Shown here: positions 22,170 to 30,476 of the stretch, in pieces | Position numbering within the stretch: the first letter of the stretch is position 1 | Layout of the letters: the number at the start of each line of letters is the position of its first letter | Assembly: GCA_017938155.1 (NCBI GenBank) | Contig: JAGBCD010000019.1 | Span: 1 to 34,389 of the forward strand | Source: Paludibacteraceae bacterium | GTDB taxonomy: Bacteria > Bacteroidota > Bacteroidia > Bacteroidales > Paludibacteraceae | Direction: 5' to 3' | DNA: 34,389 nucleotides | The notes under the pieces: model-generated | The model's database searches: none | What the model saw: only the letters and a program-made list of their open reading frames with translations | What the model was told of the DNA's origin: nothing | Translations under genes and position numbers: made by a program

Positions 22170-24272
22170 ATGGAAGATAATGGAACATTAAAATGGCGTT
22201 TTGATGTCAGTACATTTAGGCTAATTGGACGAGATCTTATTACGGATCGCGTTACCGCATTATTCGAATTGGTAAAAAACTGCTATGATGCAAATGCTAC
22301 AGAAGTGACAGTCAAGTTCGATAATGTGGGTTTGGACAAACAAAATTCCGCCATAACAATTTCAGACGACGGCTTTGGTATGTCTTTTGCAGATATACGA
22401 GATAAATGGATGGTAATAGGAACATCCAATAAACGCTCTAATCCTTATACACCACTTCCCTTTCATCGTAAATGTGTAGGAGAAAAAGGTATTGGACGGT
22501 TTGCTGTGGATAAATTGGGAGACAAGGTTAACATTATTACCAAACAGGAAGGAGAAAATGATTGGCTGAATGTAGAAATTGATTGGGAATCTTATTATAA
22601 TAACAGCAATAATCAGCAATTAAGCCTCTTCACGGATATAGAGAATCACTATGAGTTTTATCCAGCAGAAGATAAAACAGAACATGGGACAATGCTAAAT
22701 ATTACCAATATTCGAGAAGTCTGGGTGGAGGATGATATTCAGCGATTCATCGCAGAGGTGGCAAGGCTTATCTCTCCTTTTGAGAAGATGAGTCTTCCTT
22801 TCAATATTAGAGTGATTGCTCCAGAATACGGTATTGACACAATAGCTAACAAAGGTATAGAGGATATAAAGTTAGCAACAGTTAGTTTCTCCATAACTTA
22901 CAATGCAGAGCAAAATATTCAAGAAACAGTGTTTTTCAATGAGTCTTCTGGAAAAATTGAAATCCAACGAGCTTCAATAAAATCTTTTGGCGGTATCAAA
23001 ATGAAAGTTTATTTCTTTGATGATACTGCGAGAAGGCAATATCGAAAAGAATTCAAAAATAGCCAGATTGACGGTATAAAGATTTATAGAGATGGAGTTA
23101 TAACTACACCTTTTGCTGAAAGCGAATCCAATGAAGACAAAAAACGAGATATTTTGGGTATTGATAAGCGATTATGGCAGGATATTTTCAATCGTGTAAG
23201 TACTCGTGAGATAATTGGTATAGTCGAAATAACAAAAGCTGATAACCCCAGTATTATTGACGCTACCAATAGACAGGATTTTGTGGACAATAGTGAATAC
23301 CGCGAACTGAAAGAGTTTATCATTAACCAACTGGATGCAATACAACATTTCAAAGAATATACACGAAAAATTCGCAAGCAGCAAAATGCTGATACATTGA
23401 AATCAGCAGGCGAAGACTTGCAATCTTTTATCTCCTCTGTTGAAACTATTGCTCAGCAGAATCCAGGCTTGAAGGCTCAATTGGATCCTGTTCTTAAGCA
23501 AGCTAAGAAAACAGGAAAAGCGGTCAAAACAGCCATTAAAGATAAAAAAGAAGCTGAAGATGAATTTGCTCGCAAAGAAAGCATTTACATGAGTATTATG
23601 TCACTACAAGAGTATGCCATCCATATTACTCATGCAGTGCGAACTACGTTGAACAAGATAAGGGATAGAGTAGAATACTTCAATTTATTTTTCCCAGATC
23701 CTAACGACCAGGACATTTTCGAGCGTTATGCAAAAGAGATGTATGTTGAGTTTGAGAATGTAAATAAAGTTATTGATTATATGTTGAGTTACTCTCAAGC
23801 TAATATACTGCCAGAAGATATTCAGCTAAATGACACTATCCGAGAAATCTTTACGGAATATCAACCTATGTTCGCAGCTAATAACATAAAACCAGATATT
23901 ATACTTCCTGAAAATATAACATTAAAAAATACACATAGGCAATTCTTTAGGGATATTATTCAAAATATTTTGGACAATTCCATAAAGGCACTTAAAGATG
24001 CTCCGCAGAAAATTATAAGATGTACTGTCAGTATTAAAGATAAGTCTCTCACTATCAAAATATCAGATACAGGTGTAGGTATCCCTATTGACAAAAGAGC
24101 ATGGGTATTTGGAATATATAATACCACCACCCAAGAGCAGGGCGGAGCTGGAATAGGTTTGTATATTGTCAAAACACGTGTTGAATCGCTAAAAGGTACT
24201 ATTGCTGTGGTTGATAGCGAATTTGGCGAAACAGGAACAACTATAAAGATAGAATTACCATTTAAACAATAA
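22170..24272 (+). CDS. double-GHKL protein: MORC/Hsp90-like ATPase fused to a histidine-kinase-like module
   Basis: 700 residues with two ATP-binding GHKL modules. The first (about 10-200) has the N-box ELVKNCYDANAT (33-44), DDGFGM (66-71) and GEKGIGRFAVDKLG (104-117), as in MORC/MutL/Hsp90-like ATPases. A middle domain (about 200-400) and a helical, charged stretch (about 400-470) follow. A DHp-like helix pair then carries HAVRTTLNKI with candidate phospho-accepting His488, where the usual acidic neighbour is Ala. The last part is a kinase-type GHKL: QNILDNSIKAL (598), DTGVGIP (633), WVFGIYNTTT and GGAGIGLYIV (658-667). No membrane segment is seen. It is 4 bp before a receiver-domain gene, so a soluble two-component pair is likely. 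MORC-like ATPases are known in restriction-modification operons. Confidence 0.85.
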   Translation: MEDNGTLKWRFDVSTFRLIGRDLITDRVTALFELVKNCYDANATEVTVKFDNVGLDKQNSAITISDDGFGMSFADIRDKWMVIGTSNKRSNPYTPLPFHRKCVGEKGIGRFAVDKLGDKVNIITKQEGENDWLNVEIDWESYYNNSNNQQLSLFTDIENHYEFYPAEDKTEHGTMLNITNIREVWVEDDIQRFIAEVARLISPFEKMSLPFNIRVIAPEYGIDTIANKGIEDIKLATVSFSITYNAEQNIQETVFFNESSGKIEIQRASIKSFGGIKMKVYFFDDTARRQYRKEFKNSQIDGIKIYRDGVITTPFAESESNEDKKRDILGIDKRLWQDIFNRVSTREIIGIVEITKADNPSIIDATNRQDFVDNSEYRELKEFIINQLDAIQHFKEYTRKIRKQQNADTLKSAGEDLQSFISSVETIAQQNPGLKAQLDPVLKQAKKTGKAVKTAIKDKKEAEDEFARKESIYMSIMSLQEYAIHITHAVRTTLNKIRDRVEYFNLFFPDPNDQDIFERYAKEMYVEFENVNKVIDYMLSYSQANILPEDIQLNDTIREIFTEYQPMFAANNIKPDIILPENITLKNTHRQFFRDIIQNILDNSIKALKDAPQKIIRCTVSIKDKSLTIKISDTGVGIPIDKRAWVFGIYNTTTQEQGGAGIGLYIVKTRVESLKGTIAVVDSEFGETGTTIKIELPFKQ

Positions 24273-24276
24273 AAAT

Positions 24277-24885
24277 ATGAGTTTCAAATTAGTATTTATT
24301 GATGACAATATGCGCGAGGGAGTTAATCATCCTTTTGTGCGTGCGATAGGTAAATTACAAACAGATGCAGAGATTACTGTTTGTCAAGATCCTCAAATTG
24401 GCTTACAATATGTGTTAGATAATCTTAACAGTAAGATGATTGTCTTTCTTGATTATAAGTTTGATGGATATGGCTTACAAGGTATTAACGTGTTAAAACA
24501 AATTCGTCAACGAACATCTCTACTCTATATAGTGATGATGTCTGCCAATGCTATTACTCAATTCGCTGCTACAGATATTATTGAGATGATTAATGAAGAT
24601 TATATTTGGTTCTTTGATAGAAATAATGGAACAGTACCTCGTGCATGTGAGTTGATTACGGAAATAAAGCATCTATGGGACGTGCGTTTTGATTGCATAC
24701 TTGAGCAATGGTTGGTGCGTCATCCTGAAGATAATAATAAGGAAGCCTATAGTGAACTTGGAGGAAAAACATATACGTGGGAAGATATATTAGTTGAGCT
24801 AAGACAACAGACACCTATAGGAAAGGCTTTCGAAGGAAAATTAAACGAGTTCTACATTTATCAACTCAATCGATCAAAGAAATAG
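24277..24885 (+). CDS. response-regulator receiver protein without recognised output domain
   Basis: 202 residues. The N-terminal 120 form a receiver domain: acidic pair D9-D10 (VFIDDN), phospho-acceptor D59 in IVFLDYKFDG, and S89 in VMMSAN. The conserved lysine near the end of the fold is not obvious; the place reads WFFDRNNG (111-118), so phosphorylation or switching may be atypical. The remaining 80 residues (KTYTWEDILVELRQQTPIGK) show no DNA-binding motif that I recognise. Spacing to the double-GHKL gene is 4 bp and to the protease-like gene 2 bp, suggesting a signalling chain. Its likely partner is the GHKL kinase-like protein; its target is unknown. Confidence 0.8.
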   Translation: MSFKLVFIDDNMREGVNHPFVRAIGKLQTDAEITVCQDPQIGLQYVLDNLNSKMIVFLDYKFDGYGLQGINVLKQIRQRTSLLYIVMMSANAITQFAATDIIEMINEDYIWFFDRNNGTVPRACELITEIKHLWDVRFDCILEQWLVRHPEDNNKEAYSELGGKTYTWEDILVELRQQTPIGKAFEGKLNEFYIYQLNRSKK

Positions 24886-24887
24886 GT

Positions 24888-25481
24888 ATGGCTTTTATTC
24901 TTATTGCGTATAATAATGATACATCCGCAGAACTGCATGAGTTTATGGAGTCATGTGGAGATAATGTGATGCAATACTGTTACGATAAGCAGATTGAATA
25001 TACACAATTGACTCCACCTTACCTTACTGAGCACGAAATGATGTCTCAAATCAAGGAGCATCATATATGCTTTATTGCGGGGCATGGGGATGATGACGGA
25101 ATTTATAACGAAACGGACGAAGATGTAATATCAACACGCACAACAAATTATAATTTCCAAGGTAAAGCATTATATTGTGTGTCTTGTTGTAGTGCGGTAA
25201 ATCTATGCCCAAGTCTCATGCAGATAGGTCTAAAATTGTATGTCGGTTACAATGATACATTTGAGGTAAGAGGAGATTATTCGCCTTTCTTGCAGAGTGC
25301 TTTATCCGGCTTAAAATGTTTGCTAGACGGAGATGATGCCAAAACTGCAAAAGAAAAAATGAATCAAATATATGATGAGCAGATTGATATACTGAATCAA
25401 GAAAATCCATGGGCTGCTGTTTGTTTGCTGCATAACAAAGAATCACTTGTTTTTCAAGGAGATGAAAACTATTCTATTTAG
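24888..25481 (+). CDS. predicted caspase/CHAT-like (clan CD) cysteine protease
   Basis: 197 residues matching the core of clan CD proteases. A strand ends in the catalytic-type histidine H66 (ICFIAGHGDDDGIY). A second strand ends in cysteines (ALYCVSCCSAVNLC, with C101 at the position of the CHAT LSAC motif and C100 as alternative). LYVGYNDTFEV then matches the strand after the active site, and LQSALSGLKCLLDG-AKTAKEKMNQIYDE the C-terminal helices of CHAT domains. It is short, with no extra repeat or targeting domain, so its substrate must be supplied by partners. The receiver protein 2 bp upstream is the obvious candidate regulator. Its amber stop is followed in the same frame by a winged-helix segment. 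Confidence 0.68.
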   Translation: MAFILIAYNNDTSAELHEFMESCGDNVMQYCYDKQIEYTQLTPPYLTEHEMMSQIKEHHICFIAGHGDDDGIYNETDEDVISTRTTNYNFQGKALYCVSCCSAVNLCPSLMQIGLKLYVGYNDTFEVRGDYSPFLQSALSGLKCLLDGDDAKTAKEKMNQIYDEQIDILNQENPWAAVCLLHNKESLVFQGDENYSI

Positions 25482-25520
25482 CGAGCAGATAGTATTACTA
25501 CCCAAAAGGCAAATGATGGG

Positions 25521-25718
25521 TTGAATACTACTACCCAAAAGAGAATATTGGATTACTTAAAGAACTACCCCAAAGCTACTAGGCAGGAAGTTGCAATAGC
25601 GTTAGGTGATATTACGGAAGATGGAGTAAAGTTCAATATCGGCTTGTTGCAACAATATGGAGTTTTGCAACGCAAAGGTGGAAGAAAAGAAGGAGAATGG
25701 ATAGTTTTTGTTGATTAG
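25521..25718 (+). CDS. winged-helix DNA-binding small protein, or displaced C-terminal domain
   Basis: 65 residues from a TTG codon. The helices QKRILDYLKNYPKATRQEVA and ALGDITEDGVKFNIGLLQQYG, followed by the wing VLQRKGGRKEGEWIVFV, are the winged helix often found at the C-terminus of AlbA_2-type ATP-binding and Fic proteins. No ATG is available. The frame is open back to 25482, directly behind the amber stop of the protease-like gene and in the same reading frame. It could be a free protein started at TTG, a domain reached by stop read-through, or the remnant of a lost larger gene. The motif TACTACCCAAAAG is repeated 33 bp apart at 25496 and 25529. Confidence 0.5.
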   Translation: MNTTTQKRILDYLKNYPKATRQEVAIALGDITEDGVKFNIGLLQQYGVLQRKGGRKEGEWIVFVD

Positions 25719-25814
25719 AACTTATTCCTTATTATTCCCTTCGCAACAAATATTACGCGAACAATGAGTGCTTTATAAGCGAAAGATAATAGAGAAAATA
25801 TAAATTATATAATA

Positions 25815-26921
25815 ATGATGCATGACGAAATGTTTGCTGCATGTAATCTTGAAGGCAAGGTTATTGAAGGCTGGTATGTAAAAACAAAACTACCTAAACC
25901 TGATACTTCTAAAGGAGAATCAGGTGGAAATTTCTCCATCTGCTATATTGTAGAAAAGGAAAACAAGGACTTTTTCATGAAAGTGCTAAATTACCAAAAC
26001 ATTATATTTGGAACTCCTCCTTCAGGAATGAGTTTTTCTGAATATATGGAAATAGCCCTTAAAGAATTTAATTATGAAAAAAGTCTTTCTAAATATTGCA
26101 AAGAAAAACGAATTTCAAAGGTGGTCATTTACGAAAGTTCTGGAGAAATTAATATTAATGAATATCAGTTTCCGGTTGTTTCATATATTATTTATGAAAA
26201 AGCCAATGGAAATATCCGAAAGTTCATAGAATATTCACAAAAAATGGAGTTTTCCGCACGAATTAACACATTGTCTGAAAAACTTCGATCATTGAGAGAT
26301 GTCGCTACTGGATTAAGTAGTTTACACCGCAATAATATAACTCATCAAGATTTGAAACCTTCCAACATTATGGAGTTTGGGAATGAATCAAAAATAGGAG
26401 ACTTAGGAAGGTCGTTATGTTTCGATAATGCTATAGAATGTCCATACATCGTGCGCTCATTCCATGGAGATTGGAACTATGCCCCGCCAGAAGCTATTTT
26501 TGGCTATTTACTTCCAGATGTTCAAGAAAGGCTCTATCAGATGGATAACTACACATTCGGAGGGTTAATATCGTATTATTTAACAGGAATGTCATTTAAT
26601 GCACTAATAAATTTGAATCTTCCCTACGACATGTTACACATGAGACAAATGGGACTAACATATGAAAATATAAAAGTAGATTTAATAAATGCTTTTGCCA
26701 AAAGTTTACAAATGTTACGTAATGAGATTCCATTAGAGAGCATACGCGAGTCTATAGTTACTGTTGTTGAATACTTATGCAATCCCGATCCTGCAAAAAG
26801 GGGACATCCTCAAAATTTAACCCCAAAAAATAAAACGCCAAATTACGATTTGCAAAGAACAATCACAGAATTAGATGTTGTTCATCACAAAGCTAGATTA
26901 GAATTACTAAAGCTTAATTAA
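25815..26921 (+). CDS. Hanks-type Ser/Thr protein kinase
   Basis: 368 residues, a cytosolic eukaryote-like kinase without transmembrane or sensor domain. A glycine loop at GESGGNFSICYIV (34-46) is followed by the ATP lysine K56 (FFMKVLNY). The catalytic loop is HQDLKPSN (177-184, Asp179). The magnesium motif is DLG (196-198) instead of DFG, and YAPPEA replaces APE. All catalytic residues are present, so it should be active. It begins after a 96 bp gap behind the winged-helix ORF and ends 3 bp before a TPR-protein gene, its likely partner. The DNA is clearly more AT-rich than that of the McrB-like gene. Phage-responsive Stk kinases are known, but I see no specific match. Confidence 0.88.
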   Translation: MMHDEMFAACNLEGKVIEGWYVKTKLPKPDTSKGESGGNFSICYIVEKENKDFFMKVLNYQNIIFGTPPSGMSFSEYMEIALKEFNYEKSLSKYCKEKRISKVVIYESSGEININEYQFPVVSYIIYEKANGNIRKFIEYSQKMEFSARINTLSEKLRSLRDVATGLSSLHRNNITHQDLKPSNIMEFGNESKIGDLGRSLCFDNAIECPYIVRSFHGDWNYAPPEAIFGYLLPDVQERLYQMDNYTFGGLISYYLTGMSFNALINLNLPYDMLHMRQMGLTYENIKVDLINAFAKSLQMLRNEIPLESIRESIVTVVEYLCNPDPAKRGHPQNLTPKNKTPNYDLQRTITELDVVHHKARLELLKLN

Positions 26922-26924
26922 TTT

Positions 26925-28454
26925 ATGGCAGCTTTTAATGAAATAGACAAACGAAATGTTTTGCCAAATTGGCGAAGCTATATTAAAACAGCGATTAGTG
27001 GTGAATTCCAGTCTTCAAAAAAGCAGAATTTTAGTATTCCTTTATTTCCGTTGGACGAATATATTTTTGCATGGAAAGAAAACAAAAATATCCCATATGC
27101 TTCAGACTTAGTTTCTGCGGCAATGACGAACGGACAAACAGAAAATTTGGAAGTACTTGAAGCTGCAAAATATATAATAGCTCATTCGGAAGATTGTTCC
27201 AACACACAGGTAATCTGTGCTCAAAGTATTATATCTGACAATAAATCTCAGAACATCAGAAATGATATTGGATTAGCAGATAAATTGTCTTGTATAAAAG
27301 ATAAAGAGACGCATTATAGGGAAAGTATTAGAATTTTAAAACAACAGAATTTATTGTTTCCTTATAATGCAATTAATTACTGTGAATTAGCAAGGTATTA
27401 TGCTAATTTGGGACAATGGGAGAAAGCAAAAAAGATGATGCATACAGCCATTCTTTTAGCCCCTGAATCTCGATATATATCCAGAAGTGCAGCAAGACTC
27501 TTTTCGCATATAGAAGAATATGATATAGCACATAAAGTCTTAACTAAAAACCCAGGATTGTTAAAGGATCCATGGATTATTGCATCTGAAATTGCAGTTA
27601 AGACTGCTATTGGGCGTAGTTCAAAATATATTAAAAGAGGGGCAGAACTGATTGCATCAGGCAATTACAATCCATTCAGTTGCTCAGAATTAGCCAGTGC
27701 TCTTGCTACATTAGAAATGAATCATGGGAATCGGAAAAAATGTCGCAACTATATGAATATTGCACTTCAACGACCAAACGACAATAGTTTGGCTCAAGCT
27801 GAATGGATTATTCACAAAGATCAAAATGTTGGATTTATTTTTGGAGATTATTCGTATTTGCAAAATAAAGCAGAAGCCGATTGTAGATATGCATATTTTA
27901 GAGAAGACTATTCAACAGCTTTGTCCGTAGGTGTTGATTGGATTGCAGACTATCCATTTGATTTAGATCCTATATATTTTACTGCGGAAATGGCATATAC
28001 ACATTTAAAAAAATATGATACTGCTATTGATATTATTCATTTAGGATTAAGATCTAATCCAGAAGATTTAGGACTATTAAATAATTTAGCCTACTGCTAT
28101 GCTTTATCTGGGCAAGTTTTAAGGGCGGAAAGCATTTTGGATAAAATTAATTTAAACGCTATAAATGTACCCAATAATACAAAAATTTGTTTAACAGCAA
28201 CAAGAGGTTTAGTCGAATATCGTAAAGGAAATACTGAATCAGGTCGAATGTTATATATGAAAGCCATGACAGATGCCCAAGGCTTAGGATGTGAGAAGGG
28301 GTTAATAGAGAAAGCATTATTAAATTTTATTAGAGAGGAGATAATGTTTAATACTAATTATGATACAGGTTTGTTATATCTAATGGATAATGTTACATCT
28401 AACGATAAAGAAATAAATCAACTAAAAAAGGATATACTTGCGATTATAAAATAA
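26925..28454 (+). CDS. TPR-repeat protein paired with the kinase
   Basis: 509 residues, almost wholly alpha-helical. TPR-like helix pairs are clear at about 147-215 (INYCELARYYANLGQWEKAK, then APESRYISRSAARLF) and about 350-405 (AEMAYTHLKKYDTAIDII, NLAYCYALSGQVLRAESIL). The first 110 residues form an unrecognised domain starting MAAFNEIDKRNVLPNWRSYI. No enzymatic motif, signal peptide or membrane segment is seen. It starts 3 bp after the kinase and shares its AT-rich base use, so the two look like one module in which the TPR protein is a scaffold, sensor or kinase substrate. This role is inference. Confidence 0.75.
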   Translation: MAAFNEIDKRNVLPNWRSYIKTAISGEFQSSKKQNFSIPLFPLDEYIFAWKENKNIPYASDLVSAAMTNGQTENLEVLEAAKYIIAHSEDCSNTQVICAQSIISDNKSQNIRNDIGLADKLSCIKDKETHYRESIRILKQQNLLFPYNAINYCELARYYANLGQWEKAKKMMHTAILLAPESRYISRSAARLFSHIEEYDIAHKVLTKNPGLLKDPWIIASEIAVKTAIGRSSKYIKRGAELIASGNYNPFSCSELASALATLEMNHGNRKKCRNYMNIALQRPNDNSLAQAEWIIHKDQNVGFIFGDYSYLQNKAEADCRYAYFREDYSTALSVGVDWIADYPFDLDPIYFTAEMAYTHLKKYDTAIDIIHLGLRSNPEDLGLLNNLAYCYALSGQVLRAESILDKINLNAINVPNNTKICLTATRGLVEYRKGNTESGRMLYMKAMTDAQGLGCEKGLIEKALLNFIREEIMFNTNYDTGLLYLMDNVTSNDKEINQLKKDILAIIK

Positions 28455-28496
28455 ATGATTCATACCTGTCACAGATAATATATTAATCATGTCTAT

Positions 28497-30476
28497 ATGA
28501 AAAACAATTACAAACTTCGTATCGGAGACTATTCAGATAATGGTCAGATCACTATTATTGATGAAGATAGATTGTGCTATGTAGTACAATCTGTGAACAG
28601 AGGTGCTAGCGGATTACGCACAATATCGAAAGCCCTGTTAAAAGAATTTGTGGACTATTTATATCACCATCCAGAAAACCAATCAAGAGTTGTTAGGGAA
28701 GCATTATGTGGGCAAAGTGATATTGACAAATTTGAATACGGATATGAATCTACTTTATTATTGATGGCGAAGATGGTATTGAGACTGGAGCATGTTAATC
28801 ATAACCAAACGGTGTACGATTCATCTTCTCTCCAACAAATCTTCTACGGAGCACCTGGTACTGGAAAGAGTCATAAGGTAAACAAGGAGATTCAAAATAC
28901 TCCCAATGCACTCGTTTTCCGCACGACTTTCCACCCTGATAGTGACTACTCTACATTTGTCGGTGCATACAAACCTACCATGAAGAGTGTGGATAGATTA
29001 TATTCGGCAGATGAGTTGATAGACAAGCTCTCTGAAATCAAAACATTAGGACATACCTATCCTTGCCATAAGTTTGCTGCAAAATATTGGTATTCATTGA
29101 AAGGACTTTCTGCAGCTGATATTAAGCGTATCATTCTCGCTTGCGATTTCCCTGAATCAATGACTGTAGAAGTGGGTAAAGGCATCGCCATTGGCGAAGA
29201 AATGGCAAAGCATGTACAAAACGACAAAATCGTTTACTCCTTCGTCCCTCAAGCTTTTCTCAAAGCTTATGTAGCAGCATGGCAGAATCCAGAGCAGCCT
29301 GTATTCCTTGTGATTGAGGAAATCAACCGTGGTAACTGTGCACAAATCTTCGGCGATATATTCCAACTCCTCGACCGCAAAGATGGCGTATCGGAATACC
29401 CAATCAAGGCAGATCAAGACATCCGTGACTATCTCGCAAAAGAGTTTGCAGGGTATGACTTGGATGCAAATATCCTATCGGGTGAGGAACTTGTACTCCC
29501 AGCCAACCTCCACATTTGGGCGACGATGAACACTTCAGACCAATCACTCTTCCCAATTGACAGCGCCTTCAAACGCCGTTGGGACTGGAAATATATGCCA
29601 ATCCATGATGCAGGCGAGAATTGGACAATCGCCCTGTCAGATGTAGAATACGATTGGTGGGACTTTGTGGAGAAGATCAACAATGTGATTGGTAACATGA
29701 CAAGCTCCGAAGATAAAAAACTTGGCTACTTCTTCTGCAAAGCTTGCAACGGCAAGATTGATGCAGAGAAATTTGTCAACAAAGTGATCTTCTACCTTTG
29801 GAATGATGTATTCAAAGACTACGAACTCTCTGACAAAGCATTCCAAGACGGAGAAGGAAAACTAACTTTTAACAAGTTCTACACTCCATTAGGCGATGCC
29901 AATGAAGCAACCATCAAGACATTGATGGAGAATATGGGAGTAGAGCTAAAAGAGATTGACCATGAACCCGAAAGTGAAGAAGATGAAAACGAGCTAGAAG
30001 ATAGTACTAGTCCTGCCGTTGCTCTACGAAAACAAAAGTGTAAAGAGTTTTGGACAGATTTCCTCCAATATGCCCAGAATAACTCTACCTATATGAGTAT
30101 CTTTAGTGGACGCAAAACTCCAACAACAGATCATTGGTATACATACAATGTGTTTGGTCGTCCTCTAACTTATTTGTGTGTAGATCAATTCCGCCGCCGC
30201 AATGAGTTAGTTGTGTCTATAAGTATGGATAAACCATCCTTTGCAAAACTAGCCGAACTTTACAAAAATGAGATAGAGCAAAAATTGCAGGGAATGGACC
30301 TCAAATGGGTACAAGACTTGCAAAAAAGTACTACAAAAAGCAATATCAGAGAAGTTTTACATGTAACTAACTTTGAAGACCCGATAGAAAGACAACAGCT
30401 ATTTATCCACATTGTTGATAGACTGATTCGTATGTATGGTGTATTCAATGAGTATTTTGGAAAAATCTCTGAATGA
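28497..30476 (+). CDS. McrB-like AAA+ ATPase/GTPase with C-terminal DUF4268-like domain
   Basis: 659 residues. An N-terminal domain of about 100 residues (unrecognised) precedes a McrB-type AAA+ motor: Walker A GAPGTGKS (118-125), Walker B VFLVIEEINRG (269-279), and sensor/GTP-type motif MNTSDQSLFPID (344-355) followed by the FKRRW arginines. A helical insert sits between the Walker motifs. The tail from about 510 (FWTDFLQYAQNN, LVVSISMD, HIVDRLIRMYGVFNEYF) resembles DUF4268 of restriction-associated proteins; this is a tentative match. McrB proteins translocate or remodel DNA and activate a nuclease partner. The stop overlaps the ATG of the nuclease gene by 4 nt, the classic mcrB-mcrC layout. 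Confidence 0.88.
   Translation: MKNNYKLRIGDYSDNGQITIIDEDRLCYVVQSVNRGASGLRTISKALLKEFVDYLYHHPENQSRVVREALCGQSDIDKFEYGYESTLLLMAKMVLRLEHVNHNQTVYDSSSLQQIFYGAPGTGKSHKVNKEIQNTPNALVFRTTFHPDSDYSTFVGAYKPTMKSVDRLYSADELIDKLSEIKTLGHTYPCHKFAAKYWYSLKGLSAADIKRIILACDFPESMTVEVGKGIAIGEEMAKHVQNDKIVYSFVPQAFLKAYVAAWQNPEQPVFLVIEEINRGNCAQIFGDIFQLLDRKDGVSEYPIKADQDIRDYLAKEFAGYDLDANILSGEELVLPANLHIWATMNTSDQSLFPIDSAFKRRWDWKYMPIHDAGENWTIALSDVEYDWWDFVEKINNVIGNMTSSEDKKLGYFFCKACNGKIDAEKFVNKVIFYLWNDVFKDYELSDKAFQDGEGKLTFNKFYTPLGDANEATIKTLMENMGVELKEIDHEPESEEDENELEDSTSPAVALRKQKCKEFWTDFLQYAQNNSTYMSIFSGRKTPTTDHWYTYNVFGRPLTYLCVDQFRRRNELVVSISMDKPSFAKLAELYKNEIEQKLQGMDLKWVQDLQKSTTKSNIREVLHVTNFEDPIERQQLFIHIVDRLIRMYGVFNEYFGKISE

Noticed and set aside
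22170-24272. MutL mismatch-repair protein
   Set aside because: The N-terminal ATPase is of related type, but the C-terminus is a histidine-kinase-like module and no MutL endonuclease or dimerisation domain is seen.
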